From assembly GCA_036186865.1 (NCBI GenBank), contig AP025042.1, positions 36,843,133 to 36,907,132 on the forward strand: a stretch of 64,000 nt of DNA, written 5' to 3'. The translations under genes and the position numbers were made by a program. Position 1 is the stretch's first letter, and each line of letters opens with the position of its first letter. The notes below the pieces were generated by a model that was not told where the DNA came from, did not search any database, and saw nothing but the letters and a program-made list of their open reading frames with translations. Below are positions 44,765-55,485 of the stretch, piece by piece. Origin of the DNA: Eustoma russellianum. Its lineage: Eukaryota > Streptophyta > Magnoliopsida > Gentianales > Gentianaceae.

Positions 44765-45395
44765 CTTTCACAATTACAAACTTATTAGTGACACACTCAA
44801 AAATTGCTGATAAATGGATCCTTAATGCTAATTCAGTGGAGACTGATTATGAAATTTTGGGAATTTTCTTATGTATGTATGACAATTTTTAATGCACCAT
44901 GCTGATGATGTCAGATTTATCACCACGGTTAGAAGTTGAGATGTTGGAATCTCGCTGTTACTCCTTTGTCTGACCTCTTCAAGGAAACCTGAGAAGGGAA
45001 GGAAACGTTAGGGGTCTCAGGGCGCTGCCCCGGGAAAACCTTCCGACGTTCAAGTCAATTGTGGGCATTTTAGCGTTATAGCTTAAATTGAGAAGGTTGT
45101 GTGGAACCTGTATGTCGGCAAGAGTATGTTCGCCGAGCTGAGATGAAAAACAGCGGGTGTTTTATTCTCAATTTGGACCTGGAGCTTCTTACTGTTGGGG
45201 AAGCTCTTTTATACTTGGTGTGGTTGAGAGCTGAGTGTCCCAAAGTAATGAGACGAAGACGTCTGGCCAGCTTGCATGGCAGCCGCATAGCTGTTAAGGA
45301 TTGCTGTGCTGGCAACTTCGCTCCGTATGATCGACATCTGGAGAGTCAAGATTGCATGTAAGCCACGTAGCATACAGCACTGTGACAGTTGTAGC
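44765..45395. other. Unassigned, possibly repeat-derived region
   Basis: It includes CCCGGGAAAACCTTCCGACG with TTCAAGTCAATTG, wording often met in plant LTRs of the CTCCGACGCTCAAGTCAGT kind. However, no paired LTR, target duplication or coding domain is visible. Confidence 0.35.
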
Positions 45396-45900
45396 CTGGC
45401 CGAGGTCAGTAATCAGAGACCCGTGGCCGAGATGAACTGTTGAGGGCTTAGGAACCGAACTGGTTTCTTTTGGCCGAGCTAGATGTATAACCGACATCCT
45501 CTAGATGTCCGAGATGACTGCTTGATTATCCGAGATGTCTGATAATGTGAGGTCATCATGCCGAGATGAAAATGACCAGCTCTCTAGAGCATTGGAGAGC
45601 CTTTCGTAACGCTTGTTGCTGGCACCATAAATGGTGGCCCGAGACCAGTGGACAAATCAGATACAAGGCCGAACACAACTCATTGGCCGAAATGGAACTG
45701 TAGCCCGAGTCGGGGATGTGGGCCGAGATGTGACCCTTGGGCCTAAATTAAACCTTTAGGCCGAGATGAGATCTTTTGCCCCCAGAGGGCGCTGGGACCC
45801 TATGACCAAGATGGCCGAGAGGCCCGACAAGCGAAATGGCAGTGGGGCCCTGTGGCTGAGATGGACTGTTTGTCCGCCTGTGATCTGGTCAGCCTCCGGG
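45396..45900. repeat. Irregular GGCCGAGATG repeat field
   Basis: At least ten variants of GGCCGAGATG occur at spacings of about 20-60 bp (for example CGGCCGAGATGAAC, TTGTCCGAGATG, ATGCCGAGATGAAA, GGGCCGAGATGTGACC, TAGGCCGAGATGAG). GC content is well above the surroundings. No known element is recognised. Confidence 0.6.
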
Positions 45901-46371
45901 CCGATCCGCCATACTTAGCCATTTTTACACCCTTACTTCAGCGTTGATCGTTATTGACTAACGAGGAGTATTTTTTGGCTCATCACATGCCAACATACAC
46001 GTGTTATATATATACTTTTTCTATGTAACATGTGACAGTGCAACTGTTTGGTATATTGAAGAGTGTTTCTACTTTGAAGTTTTATGAAGGGAGACAGTCG
46101 TACGTGTGCATGAGTTCTGCTTTTAACGTTTGAGATCAGGAATATATATACTTTTTCTATCGCAAAAGATTCACTTGGTGGTGTTTTTCTTGTGTTTAAC
46201 ATCTTTTTTATGTATTTATGTATTTCTCAGTTATGTGGAATTTGCATTTTTTTTTGTCTTTTTCTGCCATTATTTTTTTTACATACGTTATGACTATTTT
46301 AATATCGGGAGCTGTCTATTTGTATTTTGCTAAATTCTTTCACTAACACACTAGCACACCATCGCCCTTTT
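45901..46371. other. Intergenic region
   Basis: AT-rich. The sequence ATATATATACTTTTTCTATG/C recurs at 46002 and 46143. No gene seen. Confidence 0.4.
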
Positions 46372-46690
46372 ATTGTGTTATATATGCAAGTACATATAGA
46401 GTCGGAGGTTTCACTGAGAGCAAACTCTCTATTCTTTGTAATGGAAGCAAACTCTCTATCTTGTCGTCTCTCATTATTTCCAAACCCTAACGATAGCTTT
46501 TATCGTCCTTTTATTGTGTCATATATGCAACTACATATATAGTCAGAGGTTTCACTTAGAGCAAACTCTCTATTCTTTGTAATAGAAGCAAACTTTCTAT
46601 CGTGTCGTCTCTCACTTTTTCTAAACCCTAACAATAGCTTTTACCATCGTTGGTATATACTTGTTGTTATATATCTTTCTCTGGCATATG
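46372..46690 (+). repeat. SINE-like family A copy, head-to-tail dimer
   Basis: Two ~135- to 147-bp units run in tandem, each with CCTTTTATTGTGT, CATATAGAGTCGGAGG or ATATAGTCAGAGG, GAGCAAACTCTCTATTC and AAACCCTAACRATAGC. The array ends in GGTATATACTTGTTGTTAT. Confidence 0.65.
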
Positions 46691-46968
46691 TTGGAGGGAA
46701 GGAATACTATTCTTTTCTAAATTTCGTGTCTCCACCTCATTAGCGGATCGTTGCTTCAGAATTTGTCATTTCTATGTGTCAATGGATATGAACTTTCAGA
46801 GCCTTTTAATTTGCCTTTATGTATAAAAGTGAAGGCATACTGTTGTTACGGAGAAGTTTCATCTTTCTCATTATTTTATTGACCAACTTTTCATCTTGAG
46901 CTATAGGTATATACTCCTACTAAAGGTTCCAAAGTTGAGGGCACCTTATTCACATTTTATTGGGCAAT

Positions 46969-47262
46969 TAGAGGCGTTAACGAACCGAGCTGAACCGAAT
47001 ATTAGGTTTTTGAGTTTAGGCTTTTTTAGCTAAACGAACTGTTCGGCTCGATTCGTTTAGCTAAACGAATTTTAAAATTGGTTCGAGTTTGACTCGATAA
47101 CACTATAACTGTTTAAACGAGCCGAACAGTTTGCGATTCGCTCGTTTTAGTAAACAAACACAAATAGCTGTTCGAATTCGGCTCATTTACAGACAATTAC
47201 TTAACCGAATACGAACCAAACTCGAATAATTCACGAACTGTTTGGTTCGTTAAACAGCTCTA
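46969..47262. mobile_element. Non-autonomous hAT element with 8-bp duplication
   Basis: 294 bp flanked by a perfect 8-bp duplication, TGGGCAAT, at 46961-46968 and 47263-47270. The ends are TAGAGGCGTTAACGAACC and, reversed, TAGAGCTGTTTAACGAACC. The interior is rich in GTTCGGCTC and ACGAGCCGAAC in both orientations, as in the ends of the hAT at 39730-44764. Confidence 0.92.
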
Positions 47263-47270
47263 TGGGCAAT

Positions 47271-47534
47271 GGGATATGCTGTGTTCTTCTAGATCATATG
47301 AAGAGTGTTTGCAGGCTTTATTATTACAAAATGAATAAATGTAGCTTTAGAATTAGGATTTTCTTACACTCAACAATGTTAATGTTAAGCAAAGGAGAAA
47401 AAAAAAATAAGAGAAGAGAGAAGAAACATGGTAACCCTTCTTCCCCTGTTGGCTTGTACCACCTAGACTTTGACTATTTTAATATCGGAAGGCTTTTGTA
47501 TATGCTTAATAAAATAGTTTTACGAGTACATATT
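47271..47534. other. Spacer
   Basis: No gene or clear repeat; A-rich near 47400. Confidence 0.4.
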
Positions 47535-47712
47535 TCTATTGTGATGATATCTGTGCAGATACATACCGAGTCGGGTGCCTCACTGTAAACAAACTCTCTA
47601 TTATTTGGGATGTGGGTATTGTTTGTCTGACTTTCATCCTTCCCAGACCCTAACAATAGCTGGTGTTGTCGCTGGAATATACTAGGTATGATTGTCGTTG
47701 TTGTTGTTGCAT
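47535..47712 (+). repeat. SINE-like family A copy with TTG tail
   Basis: GTGCAGATACATACCGAGTC, then AACAAACTCTCTATTATTTG, then CCCAGACCCTAACAATAGC, then GGAATATACTAGGTATGATTG, then GTTGTTGTTGTTGC. This is the clearest full-length copy of the family in the window. Confidence 0.7.
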
Positions 47713-48011
47713 TTTAGATGGCGTTTGATCAACTTTGATTATATGTTATGATATTTTTAGGACCGAAGCAGTATAAGTTGAAATACATATGAGCGTGTAT
47801 GTGTATATTTTGTAAAAGTGTGCACCTATACTCTCTTTCTCACACATATATATGTGTGTAAGCACAAACACATGCGTATGTATGTATATACAACATACAA
47901 GGGAGGTTTTTGAAACAACTACAATTTCCTTCCTATTTTGTTGCAAGTTCTGTTTTGAAAAGAAATAGCGAGTAAATTTCCGCCCCAAATTTGTTGTTTT
48001 CTAGGAGTATT

Positions 48012-48306
48012 GTACATGTAGATGGGTGTTAAACGAACCAAATAGTTTGCAATTTGTTCGAGTTCGATTCGTATTTGATTCGATTTCGTTCGTTAATATT
48101 ATTTAAATGAGCCGAGTTCGAACACCTAATTAGGTTCGTATACTAAATAAGCCGAACTGTTAGAGAACTGTTTGGCTCATTTAAACAGTTATGTTGAAAA
48201 ATTTTGAAGTTCGTTACAGTAAACAAACTGAGCCAAACAGTTTATTTAACTAAACAAATTCGAATTTAAAAACATAATATTCGGCTGGGCTCGGTTCGTT
48301 AACACT
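48012..48306. mobile_element. Second small hAT-type element
   Basis: It begins near TAGATGGGTGTTAAACGAACC and ends GGCTCGGTTCGTTAACACTAC, the same end design as 46969-47262. The flanks (TGTACATG and CAACATGTG) resemble an 8-bp duplication imperfectly. The interior is made of GAGCCGAAC and GTTCGAGTTCG-like words. No coding capacity. Confidence 0.75.
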
Positions 48307-48619
48307 ACAACATGTGGATTTTGATCACAGATGATGAATATTCGGACGCAGAGTAGGTTTGTCATTTTAAATAAGCTTCCGATCATTATTTTAGTTTCAT
48401 CATGAATTGAAGAATAATATCATCAAATTAAATTATTGAAAAGCTTGGTATGAATCTATTCTCAAATGAAAGCAAAACGCTAAAAATTGTAAACTCATTG
48501 GATATCCAAAAAGGTGAGAATTTCCAAAAGGTGAATGGGATTGGCAATGCACTGGGGTTTGAAAGAAGTGAGGCATTTCTCTTTTGCTATAATTGGAGTA
48601 TAAAAGTGAAATTCTTTCG

Positions 48620-48862
48620 TCTCGGGCTCCCACCGTCCTAGCCCCGAGAAGTATTATAGGAGATGTAAATCAGATATTCAGTAGCTTCTTAGATTGGGTG
48701 AAGACTTGCACAGTGACTTACACAAAGTGACCTTCATAAACTAGGCGTTCAGTCTAGCAGTAGTGAAGCATCCACACTGTGCATGTATGTGGATTCGAAC
48801 TATTAATCTCTTGAAGTAAATTCCAATTCAAATACCAACTGGATTATGTCTTGGGAAATCTT
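48620..48862 (-). mobile_element. tRNA-derived SINE, second copy (family C)
   Basis: On the minus strand an A-box-like AGACATAATCCAGTTGGTAT and a B-box-like ATAGTTCGAATCCACATAC start the element. The body (GCACAGTGTGGATG, then CTGCTAGACTGAACGCCTAG, then GTAAGTCACTGTGCAAGTC) matches the split copy at 14878-15076 plus 26453-26520. Confidence 0.8.
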
Positions 48863-49254
48863 TTCCTATACTTGTTGAGAGGGGTGGGGGTGGTGGGGTG
48901 GAGAAGGAGAATGAGATTGTTTTGTCATCATTATTTATTCGAAACTTTTGCCAACAATATTGCTTAGAAGCAATTACGTAGAAATGAAGAACAAAGACAG
49001 TACTAGAATGTAAGATGAAGATCATTTAAATAAAAGAAAAATAACAAAGAAGGGATATTTATCTTTTGATATGGTGTGTTTTAGCGAAGGACACCTGAAA
49101 TCTTTTTAATTTTTTTTTAACATTTGGGCTAAAAAATAAAGGTGATTTTATTTTTAAGTTGACGATAAATTACTTTTTGCCTCCTTTTATTAGAGGAAGC
49201 ATTAGAAATGATTTATGGATACCATCGAGGATCAAAATGTAATTTTATGTATAA
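48863..49254. other. Intergenic region
   Basis: No gene seen. A G-rich stretch (GAGGGGTGGGGGTGGTGGGG) lies at 48879-48898. Confidence 0.4.
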
Positions 49255-49352
49255 AGTATAGGGTAAGGTTATGTACATCAGTTCGCAAAGCGATCTAACC
49301 CCTCAGACTCTGTACGAACGCAGAAGCCTAGTGTATCAGAAACGCACTTTTA
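49255..49352 (-). repeat. Au-SINE-like fragment
   Basis: Reversed, it reads ACACTAGGCTTCTGCGTTCG, then CAGAGTCTGAGGGGTTAGATC, then GATGTACATAACCTTACCC. This has the order of the plant Au SINE 3' half (AGTGCACAAGGCTCCCGC, GGGTCTGGG, CCTTACCCC). Diverged. Confidence 0.5.
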
Positions 49353-49494
49353 TCTAAACATCAAATCATGAAAAGTTTCTATTTTAAAAATAAATATAGA
49401 AAAGAAGCTAGAAAAAGTCTGGAGTATTATTTCACTAAAACGGCGAAAAATTAAAGGTAATTTTTGCAAGAAAGAAAGAACCAGTGAATTGTTT

Positions 49495-49592
49495 CGGAAC
49501 TAATATCCTTTATAATGAAGGTATTATTTGCATGCCTTTTAGTCTTTTAACACTCTAGTTTTTGCTGTCGTTGTGATATACCGAATATGATT
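49495..49592 (+). repeat. SINE-like family A fragment
   Basis: Diverged 3' half: TATTATTTGCATGCC, then AACACTCTAGTTTTTGCTG, then GATATACCGAATATGATTG. Confidence 0.45.
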
Positions 49593-49670
49593 GATTGAAC
49601 AAACATCAAACAATGTTTGCTTGAAATATTTGTATTTTTTTTACAAAATTTAAATATTTGCATCAAATAG

Positions 49671-49741
49671 GCGCATCTGGTGTAGTGGTATCATAGTACC
49701 CTCCCACGGTACTGACCGGGGTTCGATTCCCCGGATGCGCA
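49671..49741 (+). tRNA. tRNA-Gly (anticodon CCC)
   Basis: The acceptor arm GCGCATC (49671-49677) pairs with GATGCGC (49734-49740), and A49741 is the discriminator. The D-arm region holds the A box (TGGTGTAGTGGT), the anticodon stem GTACC/GGTAC encloses the loop CTCCCAC, and the T arm CCGGGGTTCGATTCCCCGG includes the B box. The 71-nt length is right for glycine, and a T-run follows at 49744, the Pol III terminator. CAA motifs (CATCAAATA) lie just upstream, as is common for plant tRNA genes. No intron; it looks functional. Confidence 0.96.
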
Positions 49742-50107
49742 CCTTTTTTTTTAATTTTTTTGAATTTCTACTTTGTGCCATTTTTCTATGCAGAAATCAG
49801 AACAATGCATAAACGGAAAAGGAAAAAAAATAAATTAATCTGTTTGGCCAGTGAGCAATGTGTAATTCTCCAACTGCAGAAATCAGAAATATCCATAAAG
49901 GAAACAGGTGAAAAACAAAGCAGTGGAAATTAGAATGTCTCCTTTGTTTCTGCTTCTTGCGTGCTATTATAAGGAAATGAAAATTATACGTAGTTGGTTT
50001 GTGTTTCAAAAGTATTAGTCAAACCATAGTTACTTATTGCCCATGGAACATTGAAAATATCACCAGGAAAATTGTGTTGAAAAAAAAAACATTCAATCTT
50101 GTACAAA
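49742..50107. other. Intergenic region downstream of tRNA
   Basis: It starts with the T-rich terminator. No gene seen. ACTGCAGAAATCAGAA and TATGCAGAAATCAGAA (49787 and 49872) form a short imperfect repeat. Confidence 0.4.
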
Positions 50108-50200
50108 GTATAGGATAAAGTTTAGATTGCGAAACCATCCGATCTCTTTCCAGACTATGTGCGAACGCATGAGTCTAGTACAACGAGAACGTCCTTTTTT
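50108..50200 (-). repeat. Au-SINE-like fragment, second copy
   Basis: Related to 49255-49352: AAGTATAGGATAAAGTTTAG, then CCAGACTATGTGCGAACGCA, then GAGTCTAGTACAACGAGAACG. More diverged. Confidence 0.45.
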
Positions 50201-50620
50201 ACATTACATATGAACCAACTATTCATGAACGGAGAAAGAAAAAAATATAATACTTTTATTAATAAAACTTACATTTATCACAGATTTAGAAGTAAACCAA
50301 AAGAATGCACATTAGTTCTCTCAAAACCGCGACATAAAACAAACGGCGGTTTGGACAGAACCAACGTATGTTATTTTGACTTTTGTCATTCGACGATTTT
50401 GTAAAGACGGCCTTACACAACTCGCCCTATCAGAAGGTGTTATTCCGCACTTAAGAAAGAACAAAAAGAATAAAGGAAACCAGAAACGGGACACTAAAGC
50501 TAATCATTGTTGTTGGTTAAACACAATGCATCAGACAACCTAAAAAATATAAACAAGCACAGACCTTTACAACTCAATAATCCATCTAACATCCTGTGAT
50601 TAACATGCAAGCAAATAAAC
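50201..50620. other. Intergenic region
   Basis: No supportable gene or repeat. Confidence 0.4.
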
Positions 50621-50626
50621 GGATGG

Positions 50627-50757
50627 GATCACCTCACCGCGCTCCCCACCACGTGGCACGTGGCAGCAGGGGATAGTGAGACAGAATGAGGGTAACATTC
50701 ATCCAGCCTCACCACCCCCTCCTGCTGCCACATGTCACACAGTGACGCACGCGGTGA
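50627..50757. repeat. Fold-back (MITE-like) sequence
   Basis: The left arm (CACCTCACCGCG, then GTGGCACGTGGCAGCAGGGG, then AGTGAG) is answered by a reversed right arm (CTCACCACCCCCTCCTGCTG, then CCACATGTC, then CGCGGTGAGG). It is strongly GC-rich compared with the flanks. No clear target duplication was found. Confidence 0.65.
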
Positions 50758-50759
50758 GG

Positions 50760-51297
50760 GAGATGCGGTTTGAAGATCTGAACAACGCATGCAGCAAGAT
50801 TTGAGGAGGCGTTTACATCCATTTTGATTTTGTTCACAATTAAAGTTTGAACCTTTCTTTTTGGGTCTGGGGCCGAGTGGCTTTAAGGTAGAGAATGGAA
50901 TAAGAACAAAATTACTCTTGCCATATAATTTGGTTACATGGGCACACCAAAGGTATTAGGATAGGTTTGATGCTAAGGCCATACACTAAAAAGGTACTGG
51001 TGGAGGACAAGTATACTTTATGCTGCTTATGTATGTTTCGCCAATTAGAGTATGAGCAAGAATATAGGAATGTTTCTTTGCAGAGAATATATTGCACAAC
51101 TTTATCCACCACCTGCATTATTTATGAATGATCCAGCCTCATACAGAATCTAAACTATACGCTCTCCCTCTCACAGCTTCTGTTCCAATTTCCCATCATT
51201 CAACAATGCTACAGTCATAAAAAGAAGAAATAGGAATGACAGACACTTGTTTTCCATATGATTGGAAAGAGTGGATTCCCCATCCCAGGAACATGGC
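50760..51297. other. Intergenic region
   Basis: No gene or known repeat seen. Confidence 0.4.
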
Positions 51298-51310
51298 TTG
51301 AATGTTCTTG

Positions 51311-51628
51311 GTGTCTCCAGGACATATCCTAGTGGTTCTAGGTAGGAGGTTTCGAAAGAAACGTCAGGAGTTCGAATCTTGCCGAAGGCAAGAATGTATG
51401 AATCCCCTCCAGGCTAGCTGCATAGTGTGGGAGCACTATTGGCCCGTGGAATGACCTGATAGGCTGACAGGTCAGCCCGTCGGTTGTTCCTTCGGTGCCA
51501 ATGGGCTCCTTGTGATGTCTCTGTGCTATGACAAATTTTTACTAGTGGGCCTGAGAATCTAATTTACATCCCTACACACCCTGTGGAACCGGAGGTGACA
51601 GGGACCTTACTGGTTGGGATTCAACCTT
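51311..51628 (+). mobile_element. tRNA-derived SINE with 13-bp target duplication
   Basis: A 318-bp insert between copies of TTGAATGTTCTTG at 51298-51310 and 51629-51641. The head has an A-box-like CCTAGTGGTTCTAGGTAGG and a B-box-like GGAGTTCGAATCTTGCC about 35 bp apart, the layout of a tRNA-derived Pol III promoter. The tail ends TTGGGATTCAACCTTT. It differs from families A, B and C in this window. Confidence 0.88.
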
Positions 51629-51641
51629 TTGAATGTTCTTG

Positions 51642-53528
51642 TTTGTGAGGGGGCTGGGGACTAGGAATTGTTTCGCTGTTGCGCAAGTTTCCCCGTTGCA
51701 TCTGACTAGACACATTAGCTGTAGGTACTAGAAGGTACAGATTAAAAGGCAGCAGGATGACTTCATTGAAGCTTTGGAACAGGGTCACTTCATTGAAGCG
51801 TTGAATCAGTAAAAGACAATCATCTATTCCCCCTGCTTCATGTGCAAGAAAAATTAGCAAATTTACCATAAAATTGACCAAGATGAGAATCTCTTGTATC
51901 AGAAAATAGGAAGTATCTAGATTAACCGGAGCCAATCAAGCAAACCCACTAGTAAAGTTTCAAAAGGAACATATAAGCTTTGATTAGATTGGAAGGGTAT
52001 CAACTACTTCTCTCTTAAAGAAGATGGATGATAAGCTAGCAAAATGGGCAAGCAATACCAAACTGGACATCCTTTTCCAAAGCTGCAAGCAGCTTTTAGG
52101 CATATATATTCATTGCACAACAACTTCGTCATAGTGATCCTGTATACACACAAGTTCTCTATCATGCAAGGATTAAATCCTGAGCAGGAAATGGTGAGAC
52201 ATATTACAGAAAAAAAGCATCTTTACCCAACTGGGTAACATTTGAAGCTAAGACGATTTCCAGACTAGAGTCAAATACTCTTCTTTGTTATCGGCATACC
52301 ATTTTCCAACCTATTCAGAATCCGCTGTGGATACCAAGAACCAAATTCCAAAATAGGCAAGGACTTCTGAAATATCCTTTTAAATAAGCATTGCTCCACC
52401 AGACTTTTGCATTTGCGGAAAGTTCTCCACTTCCCCATCCTATAGGATGTTGAGCCAGGCCTTATCCTCTCTGACATGGGATATTTCTTTCAGTAGGTGA
52501 TTTTCTGCCCATTAATTGAACAGGCAGTAAAGCCTTGTAAATGGTAGTAAACTGAAACTCAATAAGAAAACTTATATTTGCACACCATAAATTTCCTGTT
52601 GCAAATGCTATAAATTACAAAGGACAAGTTGCACAAGCTTGATGAGTTTTTGAACCCGTATTCCCAGTACCAGAAGCCAGAACACTTTAGATGGCTCAGT
52701 ACCTTCCAGGTCTAGACTTGATTAATGCCAGCACAAAATGCAGATGTTACTCAAGTCTAAATTGTACGGTGAGACTAACTGATCCTTAGTGGAATCAACC
52801 CTGCATATTTAGAACTGTGGAGAAAATAATACTAACATTCATAAAAGTGCCAGTCATTTAAGAAAGAGATGACCCAATAGTTTCTTAATTTCTAGTCCTA
52901 TGTAAGCTTGTTGATGGTATACAAGGAACATAGCCAGATCCCATTAGGGGAAATAAAGGAGACTCTTTTACATGTATAACATTTGAGACTTTCATGGGTG
53001 CACTTAACCAAAGATCTTTCACTCGTAACTTATTAGCCAGCAACACTACTGATATATTTCAAGTTTTTGCCAGTTTAACATCACGGAGAGCAGCTTTGCT
53101 GATCCGGTCTGTGTCAATCATCGCAAAGGTAATGCATAAGAAGCACGTCTATTAGCTAGTTGCTACATTAAATGCCTCCACACATAAACCAGTACATTTA
53201 GACTAGAAGTATTATCTTAAACAACTAACTTCCAGATTTTAAATAAATATCTCAAAATCAAAATGGAAACTCACAAATTCATCCAACTAGAAGAAGCAAA
53301 AAAGAGATGTATATCACCAATAGTGGCTTTACATACCAAATTCATTAAAATAAGCAACAGGACTTCGATCAAAGCTACCACAAACATTACACTCGAACAA
53401 TAACCGTCATACAGAAATATCCGCTTCAATAGTCCACCGAGGAAAATTATAGGTAACCAACAGAACCAGAAAGACACCATCCAGTAACTTTAAGAAGAAA
53501 TTTCCTTTCTGCAAGTGGAGAAAGAACT
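51642..53528. other. Intergenic region, 3' side of NIP7
   Basis: I see no exon, domain or repeat here that I can name. The part next to 53529 should hold the NIP7 3'UTR. Short frames (51621-51935, 52271-52477, 53271-53480) have no recognisable content. Confidence 0.5.
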
Positions 53529-54092
53529 TCAAAGATCGTCCTCTGTCCTCAAGTACTCCCCAACATCAGCTTGATGAATGACGATTATGCCATTGGGATC
53601 AGTCTTTCTAGACTCCTGCGTGCTCTTAGCCGCAACACCAAAACCCAAGGGCAAATCCGACATCGAGAACACCACCACCCCATCATTTCGATTAATGCTG
53701 TCAGTAATCCTCCCAATTCCACCTTTCAACACACTATTCCCATACAAAAAACTCATCTCCGAAGTGGGCTTCAACCAAACCTTGTGCTTGGCATTCGCCG
53801 CCAACAAGTTCAAACTCTGTATCGATAGCCTAAATTTCCCGCCTTTAGTGAATTTTCCTATCTGGGTTCCCAGAGCAACTAGATTCTTGCGGTTAATGTT
53901 GGTCGCACGTTTAACCAGAGATTCTGAGACGTAGTAGACTCGTTCCTTGTGGAGGCGGAAACAGTAGCGGCCGGGATTAGAATCCGGGCCTTCGTGAGAT
54001 GGGTTTTCGACGATGTTCTTCAAGTTGTTGCCTACGAAATTATAGAGCTTTTCGAAAACTTGAGTTGTTTCATTCTCGTCTAGTGGCCTCAT
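53529..54092 (-). CDS. NIP7: NIP7-like 60S ribosome biogenesis protein
   Basis: A single-exon frame of 187 codons, MRPLDENETTQVFEKLYNFV to VGEYLRTEDDL, close in length to plant and animal NIP7 (about 180). The N-terminal domain (residues 1 to about 95) includes GRYCFRLHKERVYYVSESLV. The C-terminal PUA RNA-binding domain starts near AANAKHKVWLKPTSEMSFLY and includes HQADVGEY near the end. NIP7 acts in the nucleolus in pre-rRNA processing and 60S subunit assembly. No stop, shift or odd codon is seen, unlike the broken genes nearby. The start is supported by the conserved MRPL. Two telo-box motifs lie just upstream. Confidence 0.96.
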   Translation of the reverse strand: MRPLDENETTQVFEKLYNFVGNNLKNIVENPSHEGPDSNPGRYCFRLHKERVYYVSESLVKRATNINRKNLVALGTQIGKFTKGGKFRLSIQSLNLLAANAKHKVWLKPTSEMSFLYGNSVLKGGIGRITDSINRNDGVVVFSMSDLPLGFGVAAKSTQESRKTDPNGIIVIHQADVGEYLRTEDDL

Positions 54093-54120
54093 CTCTGGTC
54101 GATTTTCCCCCTTCTGCGCC

Positions 54121-54147
54121 TAGGGTTTCACGTTAACTCTAGGGTTT
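54121..54147 (-). promoter_or_regulatory. Pair of telo-boxes upstream of NIP7
   Basis: AAACCCTA on the minus strand at 54128-54121 and again at 54147-54140, about 30-55 bp from the ATG. Telo-boxes are enriched near the starts of plant ribosomal-protein and ribosome-biogenesis genes. Confidence 0.7.
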
Positions 54148-54149
54148 TA

Positions 54150-55476
54150 GGTCGAACAGGAGCAAAATAAAAAGTAGCAAACCACTGCCTGCTCCGCTTC
54201 CGCCTCTTGTGAGACTTTTAGCCACTGATTGGGACCAAAATTATATTTGAAAATATTGAAATTTAATATGAAATATTATTATAATAAAGTATAAGATTGT
54301 TTTGCTTTTTTCCCTTTTTCTAAATAATTGTTTCTGTTTTTCAGACTATGGATATTATCAAATATTTGATATACTATTCATTTTAATCATTGAATGTGTG
54401 TTTAATAATCTAATAGATATTTAAAAATAATGTTACTATTTTATACAAAACTTATTTATTTGATAAGTTGAAAAGTATGAGAGGAAAAAAATTAAGTGAA
54501 ATATTTATCAAAATCTATGATAGATTATAATTAAATATTATAATGTTGGCTCCAAACACTAGCTTAAGGTAAAGAGGAACGATGCTAAATAGAAAAATGC
54601 TACTACTCTGAAAGTCTACTATGAAAATAAAAAAGCGTTCTCAGAACACTAGAGTCCAACGTTTACGGATCTGGAGAAAGATCAGATCGATTCACTATCT
54701 GATGTATTCATTTTTACCTTACACTTTGTACAAGTTGTTGTTTTACTACAAATCAAGACATATCTTTTCTGTACATTCTTTTTATATAGATGGTTCACAT
54801 GTGTAAAACTACAAAATTTTATTAAGCAATATTAAAACACATGGAAATGTGTAATGCGTAATTGTATAGATGTGTTTTTGTTGATAAAATTACATAATTT
54901 TACACGGGATATGTAAATCATAGATGTGGACAAGATCTGCACATACATATTTGTTCAATTCAACTCGATATTGCAATAAAATGCACAAGGCATTGGTTTT
55001 TCGCAACAACAAAAAAAACCATAATAAACTTATTAAAATTATAAATGCTCTTCTAGATTTTTACTTTAGACATTTTCTCCTATGTCTATAAAGTCAAATA
55101 ACAAGGAAGTAATTAATTAATTTTTTCTTTTTGTGTTCAAAAGGTCACAAAAAACCCACCGTATCAACACGTTCTGAGTAGTGTGCATTTGTTCATAGAG
55201 TATAAATAATCACGTGTGTGTGTTCCTAGAGACCACTTATCTGATTAACTATTAGGTTCATGGTATTACATTTTTACATGTTAGTTTGTAACTAGCCTTT
55301 TTAAGTGTCTAATAATTGGTTTTAAATCAAATATAGAAGTCACGCATATGTTAGTTTTCAAGCAGTGAAGCCTTGAAGGTGACAAATAGGCTGTCATAAG
55401 TTGATACATAGTTGTCACAAAGGATTGACGGGTTTCAACATTCGAATCGAAACCTAACATACTTATTTTGTGTAAC
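54150..55476. other. AT-rich intergenic region
   Basis: It contains the upstream side of NIP7 and otherwise no gene or repeat I can support. Confidence 0.45.
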
Positions 55477-55485
55477 GTGTTGACC

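Noticed and set aside
44942..45929. Solo LTR beginning TGTTGGAATC and ending TTTTACA
   Set aside because: The flanks TGAGA and CCCTT do not match, and there is no partner LTR in the window.
46490..46640. Interstitial telomere repeats (AAACCCTAAC)
   Set aside because: Single motifs that belong to the family A SINE-like body, not tandem telomere arrays.
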